Source: Basidiobolus meristosporus CBS 931.73
Taxonomy: Eukaryota > Basidiobolomycota > Basidiobolomycetes > Basidiobolales > Basidiobolaceae
Length of the DNA stretch: 64,000 bases
Direction: 5' to 3'
NCBI GenBank assembly: GCA_002104905.1
Contig: MCFE01000172.1
Span: 62,001 to 126,000, forward strand
Within the stretch, counting starts at the first letter, position 1. Every line of letters begins with the position of its first letter. Below are positions 24,001 to 32,898 of this stretch, in pieces. The position numbers and the translations under genes are program-made. Under the pieces are notes generated by a model. The model was not told the origin of the DNA and searched no databases. It worked only from the letters and a program-made list of their open reading frames with translations.

Positions 24001-25170
24001 TTTCCAGGCCTTGTGTAAAATGGAGTTGACAAGCGCGGTTTTTCCGATTCCAGCCTCACCAGTAATGACAACCAGCTCTGAAGTTTGACGCTTCTCGTAC
24101 ACTTGATGGCACATCCTCTCGAGAATCGTACTCAACTGTGCTCGCTCCGCTTCACGTCCGTAAAGCTCATTTGGAAGCTGTAGGGAAGGTGGAAAATCAC
24201 TTTTACCTAATTCAATTTGGGTGTTTTGCCAACTTTCAAGGCTATCCGAAGATAAGACAAGTGATTGAACCGCTATGAAATCCGCTTTGAGTCCCGTTAC
24301 ACTTTTATATGAAGTTTTAGGTGACTGTGTAAGGAATAATAAGTCAGAACCACGTCCACATTCATTTAAACGGATAGTACTAACCAGAAGTTTAACAAAT
24401 ATATCAGTTAACATGGTAGGATATTTACGAGACTCTACAAAATCTTGAATGATTCTTTTTGAGAAGAGCATTGTGTTTTCGGCCATGGGAGTCTTCTCTG
24501 TCAATGCCTTGTATAGAGAGGAGCCTTCACAAGATTGTATAACCAAGTTAGAATTAAAAGGAACAAAGTTAAAGAGATGCCAAATCAACCAAAGAAACAT
24601 ACCCAGATCTAGGATATCGGTATTACAATCGAGAAGGCCTTTATGGGAGGAAAAACTTTTTACCCTATCTAGCACCGTAGATGTAATATGCATCTCGCTC
24701 TGTATGGAGCTAGTTTGAGCGTGGCAGAACCCGGACATCTTCATGGTCTTGGTTGACTCGTCCCAAAAGAAGCTCTTACTGCTAATACTTCCATGAACTA
24801 TTCCAAGAGAGTGAATCTTCTCCAGGCACTCACAGCAATGTATGGCTAGCTCTAGAAAGTCTTGTAGCGTTTTCGGATGATATGTTTCTAGAGGGATCCC
24901 AGATTTCTCGATAACGGCTACACTCTCACTGTCTTCTGTCTGAACAATCTCTATCAATCTCGGGAGTAGATTAGGTCCAAAAGCGTTCTCAATAAGTTCT
25001 GAGAAATATCGGTCCCTCTTAAGCTTTTCCTTGGACGAAAAAGCCTTTACCCACACAACATCCTGTGTGCTGTTGCTTCGCGCCTCATAAAGAATGGAGT
25101 TGGTATTGTGCGATAGTTCTTCTTGCAGAGTGTAACCAGGAATATCATCCAGCTCAAAATCCCAATCCAT
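18019..25170 (-). CDS. Giant hybrid histidine kinase with pseudokinase and ATPase modules (class X type, Mak2/Chk1-like)
   Basis: Sensor of a multistep phosphorelay, like fission-yeast Mak2/Mak3 and Candida Chk1, acting through an HPt protein and a response regulator in oxidative-stress and cell-wall control. Single exon, 2383 residues from the first ATG (MDWDFELDD). Order: Ser/Thr-kinase-like domain (about 10-290) with HRD replaced by HGS and DFG by SGF, so probably inactive; AAA-type ATPase with Walker A GEAGIGKT near 370; a long TPR-like helical region (about 720-1310); GAF (about 1400-1530); two PAS domains (about 1550-1800); HisKA with SHELRTP, His 1812; HATPase with NLLGNAIKFT, EVEDTGIGM and GGTGLGLSI; a degenerate receiver (about 2055-2180); and a normal receiver with Asp 2300 in FMDKMMP and Lys 2356 in LTKP. 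It has no membrane segment, so it is cytosolic. The lack of introns in so long a gene is unusual next to its intron-rich neighbours. Confidence 0.96.
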   Translation of the reverse strand: MDWDFELDDIPGYTLQEELSHNTNSILYEARSNSTQDVVWVKAFSSKEKLKRDRYFSELIENAFGPNLLPRLIEIVQTEDSESVAVIEKSGIPLETYHPKTLQDFLELAIHCCECLEKIHSLGIVHGSISSKSFFWDESTKTMKMSGFCHAQTSSIQSEMHITSTVLDRVKSFSSHKGLLDCNTDILDLGMFLWLIWHLFNFVPFNSNLVIQSCEGSSLYKALTEKTPMAENTMLFSKRIIQDFVESRKYPTMLTDIFVKLLVSTIRLNECGRGSDLLFLTQSPKTSYKSVTGLKADFIAVQSLVLSSDSLESWQNTQIELGKSDFPPSLQLPNELYGREAERAQLSTILERMCHQVYEKRQTSELVVITGEAGIGKTALVNSILHKAWKHGIFVSCRCKRHYPLGAITQCLRSTIKEIIKCSDEELQKLRISIMTQIPNNVSILLDDIPELKMVVGTHHPPVEPLPPAQSHMRFCTTYLSLVRAITNLDITLTCFLDKLECASRATLSLFSYLMKNNCGRLLVIAARREADRENKWIQELINHDVKVTEIPLAPLRELDVRKFIADTVSQEVDSIDSLVACCATAKGNPFALSQILIALYREKRIQFNYDTKRWDWKLDDIASKIVNVIDFNLLVRCLRNIKKDLQTLLAYAGTIGHTFGAHLLHSLLQPPFPTQELLQIAIDEGFIRYFPGEDWYYFLHDIIQEASRELLDKDTKSRLHLNIGQLLLKQNDINVFQIADHFTQALNLINQLEDRSDYRRCLAAAGAKAKALGALENSLIYYQKAITLLDPSSLSERIDCSYEESFSLMLECAEMLSVCQEFGEASKMLNQLLSEAKTLIHKCQVYTHIYEVQMSTNQFEEAIQTILKCLHEFGFEVNKHPSEAEVNTIVEEVENEPLLANIKTLEERLKWCDQPQVLILMDFLTPTLHSPYIFWLRHLHIVITAIMIKLTLKHGLSAHSCEAFTYFGAHYAQMFEKGEFAYECGEFGLRVAKKFAGPDIKAKVYMLFATYTNHMKNDPYHGLTFLRQSQELAVAAGNMKISALSSGMAAINKFFLGFPLCDVLKDAKASSLELLKLHPDNNLTYAITSISRLVLALQGKCIRGSVNLIFDDGQFFEENLLHVMISEPRFNHSLIWHLRTRVIAFYFLGYYQEALDAVRRSKELPDSTVAIDNFRKWAVCLHSLTLAALIRKGQLNDSQVAEALETILENQKITEKWILGQVYGAHTALFLIVDAELAALKGDSIKAMDFYEQAAQQSRRLKLVHYEALAYELYAEFLFRRGYVTVGMTVLDQSIKTYSRWGAYEKAQQLQRMQDNWISSLPALSGIVCTASVACQTDDSHGNSIATQLTSTSTSTEPEVTPSLDNTLPADKMMVEFVETLQQISSELEYEALIQQILKQTLHYVPIYSGSLILFDEGKLSVTAKWAHDEGSFVLSPTIPYNDVNFVCASLVDKALASKSVEFFDYMLNELPESISKKDQEYITRNSIGGRFNAVVFPLIHKNNLVGALYIENTDVAEYNLQKMQLLCKHIALCFVNASLLRSIQIKLRDTEQAKKHYLTLVNALPCVVWIGDRDGSSWFVNDKIEEFTGVTSRQFLEWGWSQFIHPEDIDSMMSKWRSSIRKLQPCDLEFRMLSRDGKYRWVLGRHVCVRDEYGKYTWYSMWMDINGHKQALYHVEDGKRRYSLLLECIPCQVFTAHPDGTIDYVNSSWCNYTGQSFEEATTSKWTSCIHQDDLKIHQQQYSVCLQKGLTLECECRIRGASGAYRWFIIRAMPLKDSSGTPIKWFGMCTDIDEQKQQQRLKSNFLANMSHELRTPFSGVMGMLSLLLDTPLNAEQLEYIEMCKQSCDVLMQVVDDLLNFSKLEAGKVELEMLPFNIENLLGDVCELLITLVSKKNLEVAFYVDPNISNILIGDGNRLRQILLNLLGNAIKFTHKGYIVVRCHIIQESPSDEDIVLKIEVEDTGIGMTIEEQAYLFQPFSQVDGSTTRLYGGTGLGLSICSQLVKLMLGRIGVISQKEKGSNFWFTATLKKESLSVPSIKSAPEVELLTTQIRTFKENPKFLINSHQCINTMIANYLTPFYCVTCVSTQETLDKIKSAAAEGQPFDVMILDSIVDNELWEKLTETDSWDLIRDLRIMILTYPSSVKVDEYELPGSRQAKIRRITKPVRRIKLLRSVMEMFDLDYVDETSTAAPPPVVPLSLPAVATATTATAVSPSHTPRKKAKISLADKGSRSKNGSANEKGSKGMHVLVAEDNLVAQRLITRMLEKMGYDVTVTNNGLEVVDAYKDKPNGFACIFMDKMMPLCDGYEATRRIRNFEKENLLPRRIPVVALTADAQSKTKEECLAAGMDMCLTKPCHKDNLTKVMSEVARGTALSSLHLQN

Positions 25171-26183
25171 ATTGATCAGGAAAGATGTTCGGTGTATAAG
25201 GTGACGTCTATAAACTATATAAATTACCGTCAACAGGAAAAGGTATCCTGCCTATACGATAAAACGATGAGGAATGGAGATGTCAAAACCAAAGTAGAAT
25301 GGTTACACAGCCTCTATGTTGTGTTGTAACAAGAGTTGGGTGATGAAGTACTTTGATGTTTGTAAAGTGTATTTCACAAAAGACGAGTAGATTAGGTACT
25401 TCGAAATAATGAATGAACGAAACCAAATTAAAAGGAACACATTCTTTGAAGTTTGCTATTATTTAAATAATTTTCTGTGCTAAAATATTCAGGATAACAC
25501 GGTCGAGGAAATCAGATTTTTTGGATCAGTAATAATTTGAATACATGAAATGGAAAATGCTTGCCGGCACTAGCTGAAGTAAATTTTAGTCACCAACGAG
25601 GTCAACCATCAGTGTACACGATCAACTTCGAAGCTAACAAACAGACTACAAAGGGCACCTCCATGTGTACTACCGATTATGTTGCCAGTGGTGTCAAATT
25701 GCCCTTTATTTGCGCAGCCATTTTACGCTGCACCAACCTACATTCCCATCTCAGCTAGTCACAAACAATGTTTTTGGCTCCTCATACTACCAATGTCTTA
25801 CATAGAAGTTGAGGCTTTGATGTACTAACAAACCAAAAATAGCCACTAAAGATTCCTAAGATTGAAAACCTAATACACCAATTCGGTAGGAGAGCTATCA
25901 TGATTGGCTTAAAGGGCAGGTTTCTGTTGCGCAATGAGGTTGCACACTCACTCATAAACCCAATTTCCAGCACCTTCTACTGGGCCCATTAATGGTGTTA
26001 TGAATTGGCCCGCTTATAAATATAATACAATAATTTTCTCTCAATAATAAGACAGGAAGTTAATCAATTTCTTAGCAAGATGAATAAGCATAGGTTCCCA
26101 CAATCACATGTAACTCGGTTTTCCTTAAACAGCGCATTTGGGCAGTTGCCTTCTCATTTAATTACATTAAACCAAGTGGAACT
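25171..26183. other. Divergent promoter region of the histidine kinase and J-protein genes
   Basis: About 1 kb between two divergent genes. Next to the kinase, reading on the minus strand, there is GACGTCACCTTATACACC (25208-25191), a CRE-like half-site followed by a TATA-like run. Toward the J-protein gene there is TATAAATA at 26015-26022. Two frames of about 65 codons (25561-25758 plus, 25782-25973 minus) have no family features. Confidence 0.45.
26015..26022 (+). promoter_or_regulatory. Candidate TATA box of the J-protein gene
   Basis: TATAAATA about 160 bases before the ATG at 26184. The sequence matches a TATA box; use as a promoter element is inferred. Confidence 0.35.
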
Positions 26184-26874
26184 ATGAGTATCAATGCCAT
26201 ATTCGAGGCCATGAAAGAGAAGGAAGGTGACAACTTTTCACACTTGTACGAAGTTCTAGGTTGCGACATGAGTAGCACAGTAAGTAAAGAGCATGAATCT
26301 CACTATCATCAGTTTTCTGAGTAGAATTAATTTCTCAACCCTACCCTACTACAAATCATAAAGAGCTCTTATTCTACTTTTTAAACCAAGCAAGAGCAAA
26401 TCGCAACAGAGTATAAGAAGCGGGCATTAAATCAGCACCCAGATAAAAATCCGAACGGGGGTAAGCAACTTAGCGGAGCTATTCAATGTTGATGTCTACT
26501 TAGCTCCCTATTCTAAATGACACCATAGAATTGGAGTTCGTTCAGCTTAATCGAGCTTACGAAGTATTACGAGATCCACAGAGTCGAGAGAAGTATGACG
26601 CCTGGAGGGTTAGTGGAATTCAGATACCTTATCCAAAGTGGTTAACCTTAAGCGAACATGGTCAAGTAAGCAAAATCTACTCTACAAAGGTCGTATTGCC
26701 TAGTTCACCAAATCCAATTGCATAATATAGTCGTTACATTGGAGGAATACCCCCAGATTAAGTACCATCACTGATAGTGAACCACCAAGTCTAGTGACAT
26801 CGAGCTTCAACAAACCCACATATGGTGATGAATCAGACGATATATATGCAAAGTTTAGAAATTACCAAATCTAA
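26184..26874 (+). CDS. DNAJC12-like J-domain co-chaperone
   Basis: Small Hsp70 co-chaperone. Exons 26184-26279, 26391-26460, 26529-26665 and 26731-26874 give 148 residues. The J domain shows HLYEVLGCDMSST, the catalytic HPD at residues 48-50 (NQHPDKNPN), FVQLNRAYEVLRDPQSREKYD and WRVSGIQIPYPKW. After the J domain the protein matches human DNAJC12 rather than ordinary J proteins: the short HW segment (SLHWRN) and the conserved C-terminal end KFRNYQI (KFRNYEI in the human protein). In animals DNAJC12 chaperones aromatic amino-acid hydroxylases with Hsp70; the client here is unknown. All three introns are in positions where phase and conservation agree. A TATA-like box lies 160 bp upstream. Confidence 0.9.
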
Positions 26875-27234
26875 GCTTTTCTTGCCAATAAAAGGCTATC
26901 AATGCAGTGTCTTGCAGTGATTGCATGCTTGTAGACTCACTTGGTTAGAGAATTGATCAGTCAATATAGCAGTTGCCACTACCCATATATTTCTACAATT
27001 GAGTAAACACAAGTTGATTTACAGTGATTGTCGGATTTTGGGGGCAGCTCTGTCGATGTCACAGGTATATCATCAAAAATGAAATCATCAATGATCAATG
27101 ACTATGCAGTAAAGCTTGATGTAATTCTATTGTAAATATAATATGTTACCCAGGGTAGCCACGTCAAGTATTTTTACATTTTAAGTGTGGGTCCAAAAAT
27201 TGTTACATACTACCTTACTTTACTCCTGAACAAT
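26875..27234. other. Short intergenic spacer
   Basis: About 360 AT-rich bases between two genes read in the same direction. It contains the 3' end of the J-protein gene (AATAAA within CCAATAAAAGG near 26885). No gene seen. Confidence 0.5.
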
Positions 27235-27723
27235 ATGCGTGTCGTAACTAGAACTGAAGGTGAAGAAGTCACTGGCTCTGCCATGACCAGGTAAGGTTCA
27301 ACATTGTCTTCCTTGTTGACTGTTTAATGACGACTGGTTTCCGGAAACTGACCCTTCATTACCGTCTCCAGGGGATTCTTCGGTGCCCTTAAGTATGCAT
27401 CTGTAGCCACCTTTGTCGGTATTTTTGCCAATGCAACTTGGCCTTACTTCAACCGACTACCTACTGTGCAGAAAGTACTCCTGCTCACTTGAACATTGAT
27501 CCAGTAAGCCTCACTAACCTGGAATCTTTAGGGATGGCTATTAACCGCCATCACATTGGCAGGCTTTGCCAATGGCTCCGAAGCCGCTTTAACCGGTTTC
27601 GAGAGAAAAAATCGCTCCCAGCAAATCCAGGAGGCCAACCGCAAACGCTACGAGGCCTTGTACGGAAATGTAGATCAACCAGAAACAACAACAGTAAGCA
27701 ACGGTCCAGAACCCTCACAATAG
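27235..27723 (+). CDS. Small two-helix membrane protein, possibly Rcf2 N-terminal-like
   Basis: Exons 27235-27290, 27372-27474 and 27532-27723 give 116 residues. The first hydrophobic helix is in GFFGALKYASVATFVGIFAN and the second in GWLLTAITLAGFANG, followed by EAALTGFERKNR and a polar tail. The arrangement (glycine/alanine-rich helix, short aromatic loop with a proline, second helix, then a conserved glutamate and basic residues) resembles the N-terminal half of fungal Rcf2-type supercomplex factors of the mitochondrial inner membrane. That likeness is from memory and loose. The donor at 27475 (GTACTC) is a weak match but the next GT would leave a stop in frame, and the intron carries a CTAAC branch site. 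I am confident it is a gene, not of its function. Confidence 0.7.
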
Positions 27724-29224
27724 ATGGAAACTGAGGCCATGGATTCCGGTCTCTGAGTGAAATCCTGTATAGTGCTTGTTCATTCATATACAGTAAACTA
27801 GCGTATCAATTTAAATCACGATCGTGTTGTGTAGTTTGAAGGAAAATTGTTACTATCTAGATTATTGTTTGAGTGCTATCCAACTGAACAATATAAAGTA
27901 ATGGGACGCTGTTTATTGAAGAATGTATATATTGTACTCCAAATTAGCGGATGAATCAGTAGAGTCGATTGTCGACACCACTCCAGAAAGTTTCCCAAGT
28001 CTATGTATTATTACTTGGGCGATAGATGCATGAGCAGTGAAAGTTTAGTCTGGGACTGTTTTGGATATAACCAATATGGCCACACAGCCATGGTTTCTGC
28101 ACTGAAAAGAATATGAATATTACGAGTCCACCAACAAGCCGAAATTGATTTCCAGGGCAGCAAAGCATCGGACAATAAATTTACTTTTTGGCTGACCGGT
28201 CTTTGAATGCATTCCAAAGAGGATGTGGTTTCTACAGAAGGCAAGTGGTAAACCCAACGTATCAATTCACAGTGTGAGGTAGCATTGGGAAATTCGCCTT
28301 TGCTGATCTCTTATTGTCCCTAATTAAGAAAGCTAACCTAAAAGAGTATAACTGTAATTAGCTGATCAGCCCATCGGTCATAAATAGCATCAATACAAAT
28401 GTAGTAGAGAAAATCCAATAACGTGAAAATCACCAAATAAAGAAGAGTTGAGATGAGGATCAGGAAGAGCATATGGCAAGGAGGCAACTGAGCACCTACA
28501 GATTTTGCAACCATTTAGACATCCACTTTGTAGACATATGAATTTTGTCATATTTGCATGGATCGTATGCTCTCAAATAGGAGTCATTTATACAGTGTAA
28601 AGAGGATTGAGATTGATACATGCAAGGTTGATATGACTGACGAAGGTGTTTGACATTCTAGTATGGGGAGAGGTACATACTGATTGATGGGCATTTGTCT
28701 AAGGGATTTTTGACTGACCAATATAACAAAGTACCATGATGTTGAGCGGAATAGCAGCAAGAGCATTACGATCCGTCCGACCATTATTAGGGGCGATCGG
28801 GAAGGAGATAGATTAAATCAGCACAAGCATGCAGACGCTGGTACTGCCCCAAAGGGATACGTAGTGGATTAATTATACGCAACATGTACCAACCATAGCG
28901 CTAAACCGAAATTTCTTCATGGCGATCCTCTGGGCATTTGTAAAATATAGAGTGATTCCCCTAAACGCTGCCTAACGGTTTCACCTTCCATGTCGATGAT
29001 GTACTTTTGGTGAATATATATAGTGCGATGAGCCTTTTCAAGCCATTGTGAATAGAAAGCATCTTATCGTGAGCTCATCTCATCATCATTGCCTCTTTCG
29101 TACATATTCCTCTCATAAGCAAGTCTATCTTGGAGCGGAAAATCTACAAAGATTGATCTTCCCACTAATATATCACTGCCTCATCTTATTTAGTTCACAG
29201 TATATTTCTTGACATCTGCTCAGT
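27724..29224. other. Intergenic upstream of the first Chs7 gene
   Basis: About 1.5 kb of AT-rich DNA. Minus-strand frames at 28011-28265 and 28584-28784 have no recognisable family. TATATATAG near 29010 is a possible promoter element of the Chs7 gene but lies about 210 bases before its ATG. Confidence 0.45.
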
Positions 29225-30459
29225 ATGGTCGAGTTTGGTAGTTTCGAAAATATCTGCCGCACGATATCTCTCACCGTATGTCCTTTGGTTGGGCCAGTGG
29301 ATCGCCGGACAATCCCCTCGTGCTACTCGCGAAACATAGATATAGTCGGTTTTATCCTGTTCCAGCCAGGTAGCTCACCAACCATTTTCTGCTAGCCGAA
29401 TTCCATTCTAACCGCAATATAGGGACGTTCACAGTGTACATGATTGCATTGATTATGACGGCAATCATGATCTACAATATTAGAATGAAGTACACGGCAG
29501 TTGGTAAGTCATCCTCTTACACATGGATGCAGATCTGGATACTAACAAATCATGGCACCGGGATGTAGGGAGAAAGGAAATGGTTCAATTTTTCTACCTC
29601 TATGCCGCAACAGTGATCATGGAAATGTTGCTGATTACTGGGATCATACCTATTGGAAGTAGAGTATATCCGGTATTTCAACTTCACCCGAGTGTTCAAC
29701 CCCAACGCCAATACTTACCAGGCTCTCCGTCACTTAGTGGTTCACCGCTGTACACATGGCCTTAATATCTACCGCTATTTGGTGTCTACTTTTGAATGGT
29801 TTCGTAGGCTTCCAGTTTGCCGAAGACGGGACCGCTCTATCTCTCTGGGTAAATATCTGCTTAATCCGTGTGAAATGTAGGGCAAATCTCTAACCGTATC
29901 AAAGTCAATACGGATCTCCTCTCTTATCATATGGGGAGGCGTGTTTGCCGTTTCCGTACTTACCTTCAAGCAGTATCTTAACGCCACTGTTCCGCTCACC
30001 CTATGGGTCATCTATACGGTGTTGAATGGCGCGGCAATAGCCATATATTTTATTTTGCAGGTGATTTTAGTGGTGAGAACTCTCGATGATTGGTGGCCTT
30101 TAGGTATGCGTTTTTCAGATGTGTAGATATATATGTATATATATGGTTTTTATTCATTAATTCCATCAATGACAGGCGATATTCTGATAGCTGGATTATC
30201 ATTTGTTGCTGGTCAAGTAGCATTGTTGGGATTTTCACACGAGATCTGCGAGACAACTACTCACTATTTGGACGGCCTCTTTTTCGCTGCCGGAGCCACT
30301 CTATTCTCTGTTATGATGATCTACAAATACTGGGATTCTATCACCAAAGATGATTTGGAGTATCTTATTGACTGCAAATCAGATCAATGGGAAGTTTTAA
30401 ACGGGGTGGTAGAAGAGGATCTTGCTTCTAAAAAAGCCCGACAACTAGAAATAGAATGA
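29225..30459 (+). CDS. CHS7: Chitin synthase export chaperone, Chs7 type (copy 1)
   Basis: Polytopic ER membrane protein that lets Chs3/class IV chitin synthase fold and leave the ER. Six exons: 29225-29369, 29423-29503, 29569-29672, 29738-29848, 29905-30103 and 30176-30459; 924 nt, 307 residues. Family landmarks: the start [73 protein letters not shown] and [14 protein letters not shown] near the C-terminus, with about seven hydrophobic segments. Each splice was fixed by these conserved joins, for example VYP to WFTAVHM across the intron 29673-29737. It points toward a second copy on the opposite strand (32899-34036); exons 2-4 have the same lengths (81, 104 and 111 nt) in both. Function by homology. 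Confidence 0.94.
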
Positions 30460-30801
30460 TCCCAACCTAGGGAGAATAATAAAAGGATGGTTTTTATCTA
30501 GCTAGTGCACCATTGGGACAATGCAGTAGATCTCTCCGCCCACTATGCTACCTATGGGTAGAAACGTAAGATAATCAAGTGTCGAACCCAGATCGTCAGG
30601 ATTCGAGGGATCTTTGCAAGTAAGCAGTCATAGATGAAATCAAATATATCTTCTTTATCCATTTAATTATGAGAAAACGGTACTGTTGTATGCAGGGTGG
30701 AGTAATGCTCCAAAGATCACCACCTACTTAGGGGACTTTGGCTGTAAGCGTACCGACTCGATCACCTACATATAATATATGTATATATGATTAGAGATGC
30801 T
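30460..30801. other. Convergent 3' spacer
   Basis: About 340 bases between the converging ends of copy 1 of Chs7 and the PP2-like gene. No coding sequence seen. Confidence 0.5.
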
Positions 30802-31406
30802 CTAGAGTAGAGGCAGAGCTTTTCCGTAATATACCAGCCCCTTCTTCCAGATTTGCTCGTTAGAAAACACAGTTAATCGGCACGTCTTCCAGCTTCTGTT
30901 AATCAAAAGCGATTGTGGGTGCACAAGGTAAAACCAATTATCATTCCTATGCTGTTCCAGAGCTACTTGGTGTAGATGGTGCTCATTTTCGCTACCCTGC
31001 ACTCCCTAGAGAGACGGAGTGTTACATATCCAAATTCAGAGTGAATAGAAGGGGATCAGCTATACCTCGATTTGGCAACGAAATGTAATATATGTTAGGT
31101 AGAACGAGTCCTTGGCAAACTTCAACTTCCATACAATATTGTACTCTCCCTTAGGAATGCCGTTAATGGTGCCACTAAGCTGCGGTGGTATAAAGGCTGT
31201 TAGGAAAGCACGAGTGCTTGATTTGATGTGAAAGCAAACAACCTCGAATTTGTATGCCTCCTTGAGAACCAGGCATGTTCTTCGGGAATATAGGATTAGA
31301 GGTGCAAGCGTCGTCAAATAGCAAAAAGACTTTACTTGTTGTTGTGAATTTCACACTCGGATTTCACCATGGATTCTCCTTCATATTTCAGGTCAGAAGC
31401 GCCCAT
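30802..31406 (-). CDS. Phloem-protein-2-like (PP2) domain protein
   Basis: Exons on the minus strand: 31406-31336, 31279-31066 and 31005-30802; 489 nt, 162 residues. The phases fit (2, then 0), the introns are 56 and 60 bp, and TATATAAA lies at 31493-31500 about 90 bases before the ATG. The protein has no signal peptide or membrane helix and is mostly beta-type sequence. The segment LSGTINGIPKGEYNIVWKLK followed by ITFRCQIE resembles the PP2 fold of plant phloem lectins, where a loop of the form PxGxYxxxWxLKL is followed by an edge strand and a C-terminal W...G region (here IWKKGLVYY). In plants PP2 domains bind carbohydrate; the role in a fungus is not known to me. The family assignment is tentative. 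Confidence 0.6.
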
Positions 31407-32898
31407 GATTGTCAGTTGACCTGACAGTACGGAGCAGATGTGGGTTTGAGTGATTCCGAAAAGCAAAGGACTGAATCGACTTTACTTTTTTCTTTATATA
31501 CATGTCTTGGGTAACTGCTGGCGTATTTATGGCCAAATCGCTGCCTAGATTCGTCCGATCAATACTCGCACAACATTAAGCAGCCGTGGTTAGTGCGTAC
31601 CGTACTAGATAGTTCCATAAAGAATCATCGGACAAGAGTGTTGCAAAGGATTTGCTAGTCTACAAGATTAGAGGTTAGGTATATGAACTTTTTGATATCC
31701 TGCAGATCCATCCTCGATGGTTCGGGATGCTACAGATACTAGAGAGAATATTGTCAGACAGATACCATAGCAAGTTGTTGGAGATTGTCATAATCAAGGT
31801 GGAGCAGGATGTTCAAAATTGAATCACAGGGCAAAGATAGGAGTAAGCTTGGGTGAGCTGGGTCGAGGTGAAATCGATAGGTCAGCTAGCGGGAATACAT
31901 ATCCTGATATGATGCAAAGAAACCAAACTCACCGACGGAATTGCTGGGCATTGTGGGTGGGTTGGCTGTTCTACAGTATGAACACGACGAATTTATAGTT
32001 TGGTAACCGCAGAGAAGTCAAGATCACCATCGAATATGGCTCATCATTAGAGGTAGCAATTATGCCAGAATATGTTGGATCAAGATGCTGACATCTTTCA
32101 GAGGCCTAATCACCGTTGGTGATGTCCATATAACCGTTACCCAACCTATTAACGACCGCAACCTTCAGTAATGTTTTAGACAGAACAGCCACTTGATTGG
32201 TCGGCACAGCACAAGTGTACGATTCTCGTCATTATTATTGAATGAATACATCACAATTGCTCGAACTTAGTTAGGGCGGGGTGAGATGGTCAAGCACATA
32301 CACCGAGGCTAGTTGGTATGAATCAAGTTTGGTCAACCTCTTGCTAAATACTCGCAACCCCTCCTCACATATACCTATCTGTCCCGTGACTAGATTCCAG
32401 ATGGTGCATGCACTTTCTATCCCGCCTTCTGGTGTACAAGCCAATTTACATAACTGGCACCAGATTTAATAAATTTGTTAGTCCATGACCGAGTCTTCCA
32501 GTAGGAAGGAACGCAGCTACCACAGCTACTTATATTATACCAATACAGATCACGAATAATATCGATTCCTGCTGCTTCCTACCATACCAAATGGGGATAT
32601 GCGCCACTAACGAGAGCCAAAACCAGGCTTCGCGTTCTCTGTGAACAAGATAAGATCTGTGGAGACTGAGATGACCGCGAATGAATAAAAAGCACTCTAT
32701 TTATAACGCTTAAAAACCATCCACTGATTGGAGTGCGGTAAGAAGAATCAACCTCGATATAAGAGCATGGAATCAAAGACTAAGGGCTTACTAAATGCTA
32801 AGAAATGTACAAAGTCTGATGTTACGATTGAAGTTAACTACAAGATGATCCAGCAAAATGACAAATCGATGATGATGCTGTTTCAGATCAGGGGGTCT
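31407..32898. other. Intergenic between PP2-like gene and second Chs7 gene
   Basis: About 1.5 kb. It contains TATATAAA at 31493-31500 (minus strand) upstream of the PP2-like gene and no reading frame with family features. The right part is the 3' region of the second Chs7 gene. Confidence 0.5.
31493..31500 (-). promoter_or_regulatory. TATA box of the PP2-like gene
   Basis: TATATAAA on the minus strand, 87-94 bases before the ATG at 31406, a sensible distance for a short 5' UTR. Confidence 0.5.
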
